Positions 56,226 through 64,000 of a DNA stretch of 64,000 nucleotides are shown in pieces; the first letter of the stretch is position 1; every line of letters starts with the position of its first letter. Both the position numbers and the translations under genes were made by a program. The notes beneath the pieces were generated by a model, which was given only the letters and a program-made list of their open reading frames with translations, was not told the DNA's origin and ran no database searches. Location of the stretch: contig CP048715.1 of assembly GCA_022641835.1 (NCBI GenBank), forward strand, positions 2,666,001 to 2,730,000, written 5' to 3'. This stretch comes from Petasospora fabianii (Eukaryota; Ascomycota; Saccharomycetes; Phaffomycetales; Wickerhamomycetaceae).

Positions 56226-57017
56226 TCAGCTATCCAGCATCAACACGTAATCAGTACTCCCCTCTCCAAATTTGATCACATCTTCTTCCTTCAGCTCCAC
56301 AAATCTTGAAGGCGGTATCTCTTCACCGTTTATAAAAGTACCGTTGCTCGAGTCCAAATCGATAATGTAAAGCCTGTGAGTATGTTAGTTATTCTTATTC
56401 ATCCCAGTCTCTTCATCAAATGTGTAACTTTATACGCACTTAGTCTCCTTCTTATATGATCCGGACTCACTGTCCATGTATGGGCGCTCACGCCATTGTA
56501 TAGCGGCATGTTGCTTTGAACACGACTCATGGTCCGTCTCGAGATGAACAACTTTCTCATCTCTTCCAATTAGATGCCATGATCGCGTGTTGAGAGGAAA
56601 TTGACGGGTGATTTTGGAGTCCTCCTTGAAGATGAATAGTGTATATACCGGTGCTGATGGTGGAGTGGCAGAATCGTCAGGCTCTGTGTACTTGAGTTGG
56701 ATACCCTTGATGTTGTTGGAGTCTCTAGCCAGAAGACCAGATGGTTTGAAGTTAGGTTTCTCTTTTATTACGAGTGGTGCATCCTGGATTGTAGACACCG
56801 TATTGGGCAGGTATGTATCTCGTTCTCTATAATTGGCATCAAAACCTCGTCTTGGTGATTGTGTGCGATGGTGGTGTCGTGAATGTTTGTCCCGTGTGTG
56901 CATCTGGCGAGGGTCGTTCCCTCGCTCAAAGTTGGGAGAAACATCATTGATGGACTCACGATGTGCCCTTAGACGATCCTCACGTGTCATCCTATGGTCT
57001 GGATTCTGGTCTGTCAT
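56226..57017 (-). CDS. PML1: FHA-domain splicing/retention factor Pml1 (two exons)
   Basis: Subunit of the RES complex (Snu17, Bud13, Pml1), which aids splicing and keeps unspliced pre-mRNA in the nucleus. Exon 1 is 57017-56440 and exon 2 is 56373-56226; 241 residues (S. cerevisiae 204). The first 110 residues are Arg/His-rich and disordered, with RES-binding features such as PSGLLARDSNNIKG. The FHA domain starts at the Tyr-Leu-Phe strand VYTLFIFKED, then WHLIGRDEKVVHL, SCSKQHAAIQWRER and, only after splicing, IIDLDSSNGTFINGEEIPPS. Without exon 2 the FHA fold would lack its SNGT loop, which confirms the intron. It ends STDYVLMLDS. This window holds two further splicing-related genes, DBR1 and the Aquarius-like gene next door. 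Confidence 0.94.
56374..56439 (-). other. PML1 intron
   Basis: 66 nt, donor GTGCGT, branch AACTAAC (plus 56384-56390), acceptor CACAG. Phase 2; completes the FHA domain. Confidence 0.93.
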
Positions 57018-57677
57018 ATTTTCTCCCTCCTGACGTAGTCTTGTGCTGAGCCGAAGAGGTTATTTGTTGAAGCTTATGTGAAGATTGGGATCTTTGTTTT
57101 GAATGGGGGCACACCTATTGACCCTCGGGCTCGCAAACTCAGAACTTAAAAATCGTCAATCTCAGTTTCTTATCCCGGCTGATCTGAAGCGATGTTGTAA
57201 GCAAACATCAATAAAGGTATATAGATCCTAAAATTCATAAATAGACAACAACAAATCTGGTTTAAATCGTTATCCGTGGGTTCTGGAAGACCGGAATTCA
57301 GGTCAAACCCCCTCGGGTTATACATAGTCTTCAGTACCCGTGGTGGTCTTCAGCAAAAGTCATACTTAGGGTAAAATAAAGGCTGAACCATACTGAATGG
57401 TACGGTAAACATGAGCATTGACTGTTTGATCGCTGAGATCAATCGGACCGATGGTGCCGAGGCAAGAATCTCTTCGTAGTGATATGTAGTACCCTAAACC
57501 ACGTTTTGTCGTTTTTGAAAGCACCCAAGCTTCATAAATTGCAGTCTCGCCATCTTGTTGAATATTCCAAAGCCTTCTACATTCGCTGCATCTTCTTCTA
57601 TAGCTTCAAGAAGAACCCTAAGATGTTTCCATTGAGCATGCAATCTGTGTATTCTATAGAACAACATCATCCTTCAT
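57018..57677. other. PML1 promoter / Aquarius-like gene 3' region
   Basis: 660 bp between minus-strand genes. A 72-codon plus frame at 57479 overlaps the end of the next gene and has no recognisable content. No RNA gene was seen. Confidence 0.45.
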
Positions 57678-60600
57678 TCAACCAATGTTTGCTTTGATAT
57701 ACTCAGAACAGACCATTGTAATGCTTTCCGTAGCTGAAGATAAAAGAGCAGTCAGTTCACCATCTGATATAGCAGCCTTCGAGCGGACTGTTGAAATCAC
57801 GGCATGCTTGACTTTTCTTGCTTTGAGTGATTCAATGGTCTCGATAGGAGGAAGAACGTTCAACTTCGAGTCCGCAACTTCTTGAAGGAGTACCTTCTGA
57901 CTCTCAAATGGAGTCACGATCGCAATATCAGTGGCAGCATTCCCAGATTCCAGAAATCCGGCAACAGCCTCAACAGCAGCTTCAGCTTCCTCGACATTTT
58001 GAAAGAATCCTGGATGTGGTTCAGTCTCGATGCCCTTGATAATACTCCACTTCAAACTCAGGTTCTTATCAGCCACACTGACCCCACTCTCCAGGGCACC
58101 GTAACGCTTCTGCAAAACGTTCCGGAAAGAATCGTCCACTCCAAACACAGTATTAAACCTTTCAACATTAAGACCCCTGCCGATCAGTCTTTGGAATAAG
58201 CTCTCAGACACACTTCCCTGATTGAATACATCAGGGCCCAACCCCCTCTCATCACCAATCATGGCAACCCTCTTTATTCTTTGCTTGGAGTTGTACATCA
58301 GCGGAAACAATGATTCTAGCATGTTCATGCGTCCTGCATCAAGTATCAACACACCGGAGAAGCTGATATTCATCGCATTCAGTGAAGAAGCTTGCATAAG
58401 AAGGTCATCAATGGTGATACCCACCACGCGTGCTTGCGTCGAGATTCGGTATGTCGTACGTGCCTTCGTAGAAGTCAGAAATGAGAGCGGTGCAAGGTTA
58501 GTGATGGTGTCAAAGAGGGATTTGATCGATATGTAGTTGGTCATGGTGGATTCGAGCACGGTAGTGAATGGGGTTGTTGATGTGACTTGCAGTGGTGAAA
58601 ATTTTTGGAAAGGATATGTCGAGGCTATGTGCTCTATGGCCCTGTTGGTCTTCAAAGAGTGCAGAAAGGAGATCCAACGAGGTTCAATGTGATGCCGGAA
58701 ATATGTTGTCGCAGTGTTTGGGTCGTTACCCCATGCGCCAATGTCTCCAAGGGATATGGCAAGATTATCAACTAGTTTTAGCGTCTGTTGAAGTGATTCG
58801 ACATCAGACTCGTTCGATGCAGTTATCGATAATTGATCTGAGAGGTTAACCGAGTTGGATGTTGAGTCAGTAAGGCCCTTCAACACATCAGTCAAAGTTG
58901 ACAAGTTCTTCGAGACCACAAGAATTCTCTCTGTTGGATAATTGGAAGTACACGCTGCAATGATCTTGGATGCAATTGTCTTTTTACTTGAACAAGGTGG
59001 ACCCGAAGCACAAGTGAGTCCATCGTGCAAGGAGCGAACGAGTGCTCTCAATTGTGCTGAAGTCAAGTTTGAAAGATCATCACCTTCACCAATAGTCCTC
59101 TCAGAAATGCCTGAGTCTGTGATAACAGCATCAATAAGGTTATCAGTAGACTCTTCACCGCCATCAACGCGTCTTTTCTTGGTCTCTTTCGTCTTGTTGA
59201 AGCCAAACTCTGGGAGAGCCTCCTCCAGCAGCTTTCGTTGGACCTTACCTAGCATCAAGTTCTTCTTCTCAAAATTAGACCAATCACCACAATTAGCATC
59301 ACCATAGCCCAGAACGCTCTCAAGGAGCCACTCTGGGAGGACATCATCATTCACCTCAATAATAGATGAGATGGCATCAAGTGATCTTTTGTATCCCTTG
59401 AGTCTTGGTGGGAGCTTGATGAGTAAGTTGTAGTCCTCATAGGCTGATAGCTTGTCACTATGGGAAAGCTGAGTTGGGTCCATCGAGATATGTAAACTAA
59501 AGGACTTGCTCTTTGAATCCTTCTTGATGTGCCCCGAATTGGATAGGGAAGAGATGATCGTGCCTGAGGATAGGGATAAGAGACCCTCTTTGACGAAAGG
59601 ATTAGTGGACTTTGGTGAGTTCTGACCAATCTTGGCTAAAAGAACAACGTCACCTTCGGTGAGGTCATTCCATTCGCTCATTGAGGCTTGCGGACAGGAG
59701 TGAAGATCCAGCTTAATCTTAGTAGAGTATGGGTTTTCTGATGATGTGAGAGATTTGGTCGTGGTGATGGTGTAGTTGCCGATTTGAACAGCATGACGAC
59801 TTGATCCCGTGATCTTGGAATCCTTCTTTTGAATTCGGAAACGTGGGAGAGTTCTGAGCACATGTTCATAAATCTCTGTAAATGTGTCTGCTCGAATTTG
59901 TTGATAGGAGCGGAGCAGAAGGTCTGAAAGAGAAAGAAATTGTGGCCCAAGAGATGGTAAAGCATCAGAGGGACACTCTGATATCTGAATAAGCAGAGCA
60001 TCCGTCGGAAGTGCTGAAACAGTGGAGCATATCTCTGACGCATCCATCCCGCCATTAAGTTTTGAGATGATGATATCAATCATGGTGGTGCTGTCAAGAT
60101 TTTGGTCTTTCGTAGAGATGTGGAGAGTCGACAGCAGCGTTACCAGACCAGCCGTATCGATCTTAGAGAGCTCTTTTCTGGTTCGATCTAGATCACTGGA
60201 TAGAGATGAGGTCTCCAAAAGAAATTTACCAGCCTGATCCTGGAACTTCTGATACAGTGTTGATTGGAGAAGAGTCCCGGCTGTGGATGCCGCTTCTTTC
60301 AACTGGTCTCTAGACTTCATCTGTCCTGTGAACTCATCAACCGGAAAGCTGGTGAAGTAATTTAAAGCATCCCAGTAGTAGTGCAGCTTTGGATACTTAT
60401 CAATATCTCTGGAAAGCGAAAAGCATGCGTTGGTCTGGTCGACCACCGTCTTTAGGAATCTCCTGGTTGGCAACAGTGAAAGAACGAGGCACAGGTAATT
60501 TACAATCTCAACTTTCAAAGTGAGTGGCACATCCTTGTTCAGCTCCAGACACAGCAATCGTGTAATGGAGGCCATCTTCAAGCGACTCACCTTCTCCCTT

Positions 60601-61124
60601 CCAGAAAGAGACGACAATTTGTCCATTGCCTTGGAGAATTGGGAATCGAGATCATCATGATGGGGTCTGAACTCGATATCAGTCCACGACAAGATGGAGA
60701 ACATAGGCGCTGTGCTCTTTCGAATGACTGGATCTTGAACCTGTGAAACCAATGCTGTTAGTGCACGGACAATGACAGTTTTATGTGGTGGTGAAGTATG
60801 TGATCTCTCATAGATTTGTAGAAGTCGTGTGAGGAAGGAAGTCAGATCCTCAGATGATGGAATGGACAATGCATGATTCGATGAGGAAATCAGAGAAAGT
60901 GCCGAGGCAATCACTAGAATATGGTTGTCTGTGATTCCTTCAGAGTAATCTTTCCAGAGAAACTCCTTTAGCAAAAAGCTGATCTCGTTTGTTGATGCTT
61001 CCTTATGTGATGCCTCAAGGAAAGCATCAAGAAGTTTGTCGATAACTTTGGAACTGCACTTGACCCAACCGCCCTTCTTAGTCCGCGTCAAAGACCGTAC
61101 AGTCTCATCGAGTAAGGAGGACAT
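57678..61124 (-). CDS. cwf11: Aquarius/Cwf11-like spliceosomal pseudo-helicase
   Basis: Homologue of Aquarius (human AQR/IBP160, S. pombe Cwf11), the intron-binding helicase-like protein of the spliceosome. 1148 residues from the ATG at 61124 (an upstream TTG is ignored); human AQR has 1485, Cwf11 about 1284. The helical ARM region is clear (LLPTRRFLKTVVDQ...YYWDALNYFTSFPVDEFTGQ), then SEWNDLTEGDVVLLAKI, KLPPRLKGYKRSLDAI and LPEWLLESVLGYGD. The two RecA-like lobes align throughout (RVAMIGDERGLGPDV, SLFQRLIGRGLNVERF, PHPGFFQNVEEAEAAVEA), but every catalytic motif is lost: Walker A reads GPPCSSKKT (residues 708-716), the acidic box reads LDAGR, and the C-terminal arginine motif reads LLSSATES. 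It is an unbroken frame, so a pseudo-enzyme and not a pseudogene. Absent from S. cerevisiae to my knowledge. Confidence 0.9.
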   Translation of the reverse strand: MSSLLDETVRSLTRTKKGGWVKCSSKVIDKLLDAFLEASHKEASTNEISFLLKEFLWKDYSEGITDNHILVIASALSLISSSNHALSIPSSEDLTSFLTRLLQIYERSHTSPPHKTVIVRALTALVSQVQDPVIRKSTAPMFSILSWTDIEFRPHHDDLDSQFSKAMDKLSSLSGREKVSRLKMASITRLLCLELNKDVPLTLKVEIVNYLCLVLSLLPTRRFLKTVVDQTNACFSLSRDIDKYPKLHYYWDALNYFTSFPVDEFTGQMKSRDQLKEAASTAGTLLQSTLYQKFQDQAGKFLLETSSLSSDLDRTRKELSKIDTAGLVTLLSTLHISTKDQNLDSTTMIDIIISKLNGGMDASEICSTVSALPTDALLIQISECPSDALPSLGPQFLSLSDLLLRSYQQIRADTFTEIYEHVLRTLPRFRIQKKDSKITGSSRHAVQIGNYTITTTKSLTSSENPYSTKIKLDLHSCPQASMSEWNDLTEGDVVLLAKIGQNSPKSTNPFVKEGLLSLSSGTIISSLSNSGHIKKDSKSKSFSLHISMDPTQLSHSDKLSAYEDYNLLIKLPPRLKGYKRSLDAISSIIEVNDDVLPEWLLESVLGYGDANCGDWSNFEKKNLMLGKVQRKLLEEALPEFGFNKTKETKKRRVDGGEESTDNLIDAVITDSGISERTIGEGDDLSNLTSAQLRALVRSLHDGLTCASGPPCSSKKTIASKIIAACTSNYPTERILVVSKNLSTLTDVLKGLTDSTSNSVNLSDQLSITASNESDVESLQQTLKLVDNLAISLGDIGAWGNDPNTATTYFRHHIEPRWISFLHSLKTNRAIEHIASTYPFQKFSPLQVTSTTPFTTVLESTMTNYISIKSLFDTITNLAPLSFLTSTKARTTYRISTQARVVGITIDDLLMQASSLNAMNISFSGVLILDAGRMNMLESLFPLMYNSKQRIKRVAMIGDERGLGPDVFNQGSVSESLFQRLIGRGLNVERFNTVFGVDDSFRNVLQKRYGALESGVSVADKNLSLKWSIIKGIETEPHPGFFQNVEEAEAAVEAVAGFLESGNAATDIAIVTPFESQKVLLQEVADSKLNVLPPIETIESLKARKVKHAVISTVRSKAAISDGELTALLSSATESITMVCSEYIKANIG

Positions 61125-61292
61125 CAGATACAATGGCTAACAGTGGCAGAAATGCTCAAAAAGAACACTAATTATATTATACAATCAACAAGAGATGAAA
61201 GTTTATGTCCTCCCGATAGACGACTTCCGACCTCTTCGCGACTGTACATCACGTGACTCTCTACACAGAAATTTACCCCCGGATATCAATCA

Positions 61293-61313
61293 CTCATCGC
61301 ACGAAAAATTTTT
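61293..61313. promoter_or_regulatory. Perfect PAC and RRPE pair of GAR1
   Basis: CTCATCGC (reverse of PAC GCGATGAG, 8 of 8) at 61293-61300 and GAAAAATTTTT at 61303-61313 (RRPE), 72-92 bp upstream of the GAR1 ATG. It lies in the 260 bp divergent spacer with the Aquarius-like gene. Confidence 0.75.
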
Positions 61314-61384
61314 GAGACCTCTACTTAGAGCTCATCCCCACAACTGCAACACTCCACGCAAACTCTCTTCACACCAAACACAAA

Positions 61385-62011
61385 ATGAACAGAGGAGGCT
61401 CCAGAGGCGGATTCCGCGGTGGCCGTGGTGGCTTCGGTGGTCGTGGCGGTTTCGGCAGACCATCCGGTCCAGTTGGTCCACCAGACAGTGTTCTCGAGAT
61501 GGGTTCCTTCGTGCACGCTGTTGAAGGTGACATCTTCTGTCGTTCCATCAACACTAAGATTCCATACTTCAACGCCCCAATTTACTTGGAGAACAAGACC
61601 CAAGTCGGTAAGGTTGATGAGATCCTCGGTCCTTTGAACGAGGTTTTCTTCACCATCAAGCCTTCAGAAGGTGTTCAGGCTACAAGCTTCAAGAGTGGTG
61701 ACAAATTCTTCATTGCCCCAGATAAGCTTTTGCCATTGGAGAGATTCCTTCCAAAGCCAAAGGTTGCCGGTCCAAAGCCAGCCAAGAAGAAGGGTGGCCG
61801 TGGTGGTGCCGGTGGTGCTAGAGGTGGCTTCGGTGCCAGAGGCGGCTTCGGTGGTCGTGGTGGTGCTAGAGGTGGCTTCGGTGGCTCCAGAGGTGGTGCT
61901 AGAGGTGGGTTTGGTGGTTCCAGAGGTGGTTCCCGTGGTGGATTTGGTGGATCTAGAGGTGGCTCGCGTGGTGGCTTCGGTGGTAGAGGCGGTAGAGGTG
62001 GCCGTTTCTAA
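61385..62011 (+). CDS. GAR1: H/ACA snoRNP protein Gar1
   Basis: Core protein of box H/ACA snoRNPs, which pseudouridylate rRNA in the nucleolus; binds the pseudouridine synthase Cbf5. 208 residues against 205 in S. cerevisiae. Layout: an N-terminal RGG patch (1-26), the central Gar1 beta-barrel ([19 protein letters not shown], then [31 protein letters not shown] and [20 protein letters not shown]), a Lys patch, and a long C-terminal RGG domain built of repeated GGSRGG and GGFGG units. The repeat is visible at DNA level from 61797 to 62008. Strong codon bias. A perfect PAC/RRPE promoter pair lies upstream. Confidence 0.99.
   Translation: MNRGGSRGGFRGGRGGFGGRGGFGRPSGPVGPPDSVLEMGSFVHAVEGDIFCRSINTKIPYFNAPIYLENKTQVGKVDEILGPLNEVFFTIKPSEGVQATSFKSGDKFFIAPDKLLPLERFLPKPKVAGPKPAKKKGGRGGAGGARGGFGARGGFGGRGGARGGFGGSRGGARGGFGGSRGGSRGGFGGSRGGSRGGFGGRGGRGGRF
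61797..62008 (+). repeat. RGG-coding tandem repeat in GAR1
   Basis: Imperfect 15-33 bp units of GGTGG/TTCGGTGG type encoding GGFGGSRGG. Prone to length change by slippage or unequal exchange. Confidence 0.85.
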
Positions 62012-62198
62012 GCGATCCATTTCGCTCATTTATGACCCTCCCTTGTTGACGACTATCTTCAAACTTGCATTTTCCTTCTTTCGAATGTTAACGTTAACGT
62101 GTACAATATTAATCATCTAAAAGAATCTTTTTATAACGTGTTATTAGAGAGGATATCCATCTGTAGCTGACTAGGTTTAAGAATGTTTCATTAATGGG

Positions 62199-63254
62199 TC
62201 ATTTCATCGTCTTCGTGAGCTTGAGCGGCTTCACCCCTGGGCTCAAGCCGCATGCTTCAAATATCGAAGATCTCAACTCTCCAAAACCTTGTCTCTTTGG
62301 GGATTTTCTGCTTGTCTCAGAACTCGTGAATGTCACTGAAGGTTCTGATGGGAGATCTAACACACCACTGTCCTTTAAGTGTTTTTCCACAGTGGAAACT
62401 TTTATCAACTGATCAACTTTGGTAAAGACAATCTCAAAGGGAACACCAGACTCAATGAGGATATCAATGATAGTGAAATCATCTTGACTGAAACCTTCTT
62501 TCGATCCTATAAGCATATAAACACGACGAAGTTCTTTTCTTCTGTGCAAGTACTCCATCACCTGTTTTCCTTGTTCTGGCTTACCTTTAACTCCATAACC
62601 TGGAGTGTCGACCAGCTTAAATCTGTTTCCGATGTTGAAGCAGTTCATGGTCTGTGTGTATCCGGCTCTTTTCGAGGCATATGCAAACTCGAGTGCATCT
62701 TTCTGTTTAGAGTCTGTTAGGAGGCCGTTGAGGAGAGAGGATTTTCCAACATTACACTTCCCGAGGAAGACAACTTCTGGGAGGCCAACAGTTCTTGGAG
62801 TCGGGCCCTTCTTAGCTAATGGTGTATCAATATGTTCAAGTTCCTCCTCTGTGTGCTTACTGAGTAACTTCTCCTCTTCAACTCTCTGGCGTTCGCCTGG
62901 TATGTCTAAAAAGTTTGCCGTGGTCCATTCGAGTTTGACTTGTGTCTGATGAAAGAAGCCATTCACCTCTGCCAAGGCACCCACTGAGGGAGCCACCTTG
63001 AATTTGCTTCTGTATTTGTTGTTAAGATAGTCAGCTGGTAATGTCTTTGTCTTCCTTGTCTTGGGGATGTTTGGTGTTTTAGTCTTTGGTGGTGATGAGT
63101 TACTCTTGGGTTGGTGCTTAGCAGCGCTCTCGGCTTCAGCTGTGGCCTCGCTCAAGATGGACAGCAAATCTTTCCTTGGAGGATGTGTCGAGTGTATACA
63201 TCTTGTGTGTATCACTGTGGACCTTATCAGAGTCTTGGAGGTTGATACAAGCAT
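62199..63254 (-). CDS. MRX8: Mitochondrial EngB/YihA-type GTPase (Mrx8)
   Basis: TrmE-Era-EngA-EngB superfamily GTPase; in bacteria EngB aids large-subunit ribosome assembly, and yeast Mrx8 (YDR336W) works in mitochondrial translation. The first ATG of the frame is 63254 (the frame extends upstream only via TTG), giving 351 residues (S. cerevisiae about 314). The N-terminus SKTLIRSTVIHTRCIHST is a typical mitochondrial presequence. G-motifs: G1 GKCNVGKSSLLNGLL, G3 VDTPGYGVKG, G4 VFTKVDQLI, and G5 region SSETSRKSPKRQGFGELRSS. It is divergent from CTK2. In S. cerevisiae this gene lies close to the MATE gene YDR338C; here a MATE gene is 40 kb away. Confidence 0.93.
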   Translation of the reverse strand: MLVSTSKTLIRSTVIHTRCIHSTHPPRKDLLSILSEATAEAESAAKHQPKSNSSPPKTKTPNIPKTRKTKTLPADYLNNKYRSKFKVAPSVGALAEVNGFFHQTQVKLEWTTANFLDIPGERQRVEEEKLLSKHTEEELEHIDTPLAKKGPTPRTVGLPEVVFLGKCNVGKSSLLNGLLTDSKQKDALEFAYASKRAGYTQTMNCFNIGNRFKLVDTPGYGVKGKPEQGKQVMEYLHRRKELRRVYMLIGSKEGFSQDDFTIIDILIESGVPFEIVFTKVDQLIKVSTVEKHLKDSGVLDLPSEPSVTFTSSETSRKSPKRQGFGELRSSIFEACGLSPGVKPLKLTKTMK

Positions 63255-63424
63255 GTAAGAGGTTTCTGTACGGAAATAATGAGGTCGTGAAGGCAGGAGG
63301 AAGGTTAGAAGACATCGCGAAAAAACAGAGATCAACTAAAGGTCTACCACCAACTTCAACATCAACCCTCAAACAACGACAATAACTGCCAACTCTTTCT
63401 CTTACTACAACTGCAAGCACCACA

Positions 63425-64000
63425 ATGGAGTCATCAAGGGCCATATCCGCCAAGCCAACCACTGAGATAGCGCCCTCAGAGCCGAAGATGCCCTCGTCAG
63501 AGGCCGCACGCTCTTCAACACCGGGCACCAACTCCACAACTGCGACTTCCTCGGTAACGTCCACTATTCAGATCTCGCGTCAGCTGCTCACTCAAAACCA
63601 GATGCGCTACTGCCAGAGCCAGACCATTGAAAACAGGCAGGCATACGATCAGAAGCGCAGTCAAATGTTCAACTTTCTCATGAAGATCTGCCATGCCCTT
63701 CGCTTCCCAGTGCGAACCCTCGAGAGCGCCATGGTGCTTTACCAACGCTTCTACCTCCACAACAAGTTTGACGGGCAGAACTACTATGACGTGGCGTTGA
63801 CGTCGCTTTTCCTTGCAACGAAGAACGAGGACACCGTGAAGAAGCTGCGGGACATCATCCTCACAGCGACACAGCTCCGCGGCGCACCGCTGTCCAATGA
63901 TCAAGTGGAAGCCTACCGCCGAAAGCTCATGAACGTTGAATTCAAAATGCTGGAGATTATCTCGTTCGATTTCAGGGTAGCGCACGTCGAGGAGTACATC
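63425..64000 (+). CDS. CTK2: CTDK-I cyclin subunit Ctk2 (3' end outside window)
   Basis: Cyclin K-like subunit of the CTDK-I kinase (Ctk1-Ctk2-Ctk3), which phosphorylates the RNA polymerase II tail at Ser2. The frame runs from the ATG at 63425 to the window end, 192 residues with no stop. After about 45 Ser/Thr-rich residues comes SRQLLTQNQMRYCQSQTIE and the cyclin box: FNFLMKICHALRFPVRTLES, AMVLYQRFYLHNKF, YDVALTSLFLATKNEDTVKK and LMNVEFKMLEIISFDFRVAH. It fits Ctk2 (YJL006C), in the same YJL region as CCT8 and NOP9, better than other cyclins; cyclin L/K types remain an alternative. The C-terminal half lies outside. It shares a 170 bp promoter with MRX8. Confidence 0.88.
   Translation, partial: MESSRAISAKPTTEIAPSEPKMPSSEAARSSTPGTNSTTATSSVTSTIQISRQLLTQNQMRYCQSQTIENRQAYDQKRSQMFNFLMKICHALRFPVRTLESAMVLYQRFYLHNKFDGQNYYDVALTSLFLATKNEDTVKKLRDIILTATQLRGAPLSNDQVEAYRRKLMNVEFKMLEIISFDFRVAHVEEYI

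Noticed and set aside
57479-57697. 72-codon plus-strand frame at the end of the Aquarius-like gene
   Set aside because: Overlaps the coding end of that gene on the other strand; composition looks random.
1-64000. Transposons, LTR or virus-like elements, CRISPR arrays, rRNA
   Set aside because: Read on both strands; no reverse transcriptase, integrase, transposase, capsid-like frame, terminal repeats or spaced repeat array was seen.

Overview
The window is compact, intron-poor nuclear DNA of a budding yeast (Saccharomycotina). Thirty-one protein genes are supported, mostly single-exon. Three genes (RPT1, NNR2, PML1) carry four tiny introns of 55-73 nt with near-canonical yeast branch points such as TACTAAC. 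CTG codons sit at invariant leucines, for example twice in the LLVLG stretch of QNS1, so this is a standard-code yeast and not a CTG-Ser species. No tRNA, rRNA, CRISPR array, transposon, LTR element or virus-like element was seen. No database search was run; all names rest on recognised sequence.

Layout. 1-10167: 3' five-sixths of the dynein heavy chain gene. 10.3-31.6 kb: housekeeping genes PRO1, QNS1, PIH1, a VDAC-like porin, LTV1, a MATE transporter, BFR2 and AVT3, interspersed with four same-strand genes (10305, 19693, 28023, 30015) whose proteins are strings of three to five ubiquitin/SUMO-like folds. 32-46 kb: a small cupin protein, RPT1, SDH1, DBR1, a COG0523 metal GTPase, RPC25, NNR2, MCR1 and MRP8. 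46.4-64 kb: a relic of an FAD oxidoreductase gene, CCT8, VPS53, NOP9, DBP4, PML1, an Aquarius/Cwf11 pseudo-helicase, GAR1, the mitochondrial GTPase MRX8 and the 5' part of CTK2.

Gene order. From memory of the S. cerevisiae map, MRP8, LTV1, RPC25, RPT1, AVT3, SDH1, DBR1, MCR1 and NNR2 are YKL142 to YKL151, while CTK2, CCT8, NOP9, VPS53 and DBP4 lie at YJL006 to YJL033. PRO1 and BFR2 are neighbours there (YDR300C/YDR299W). The window therefore keeps shuffled ancestral synteny, which supports several weak calls.

How genes connect. Five ribosome-biogenesis genes (LTV1, BFR2, NOP9, DBP4, GAR1) have A/T-tract (RRPE-like) motifs, mostly beside GATG (PAC-like) motifs, in their promoters. Three genes act in splicing or lariat turnover (DBR1, PML1, Aquarius-like). 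NNR2 and MCR1, both NAD(P)H-linked, share one divergent promoter. The least explained content is the poly-ubiquitin-like gene family, two members of which carry paired MluI cell-cycle boxes upstream. The second is the Aquarius homologue, which has lost every helicase motif while keeping the fold.
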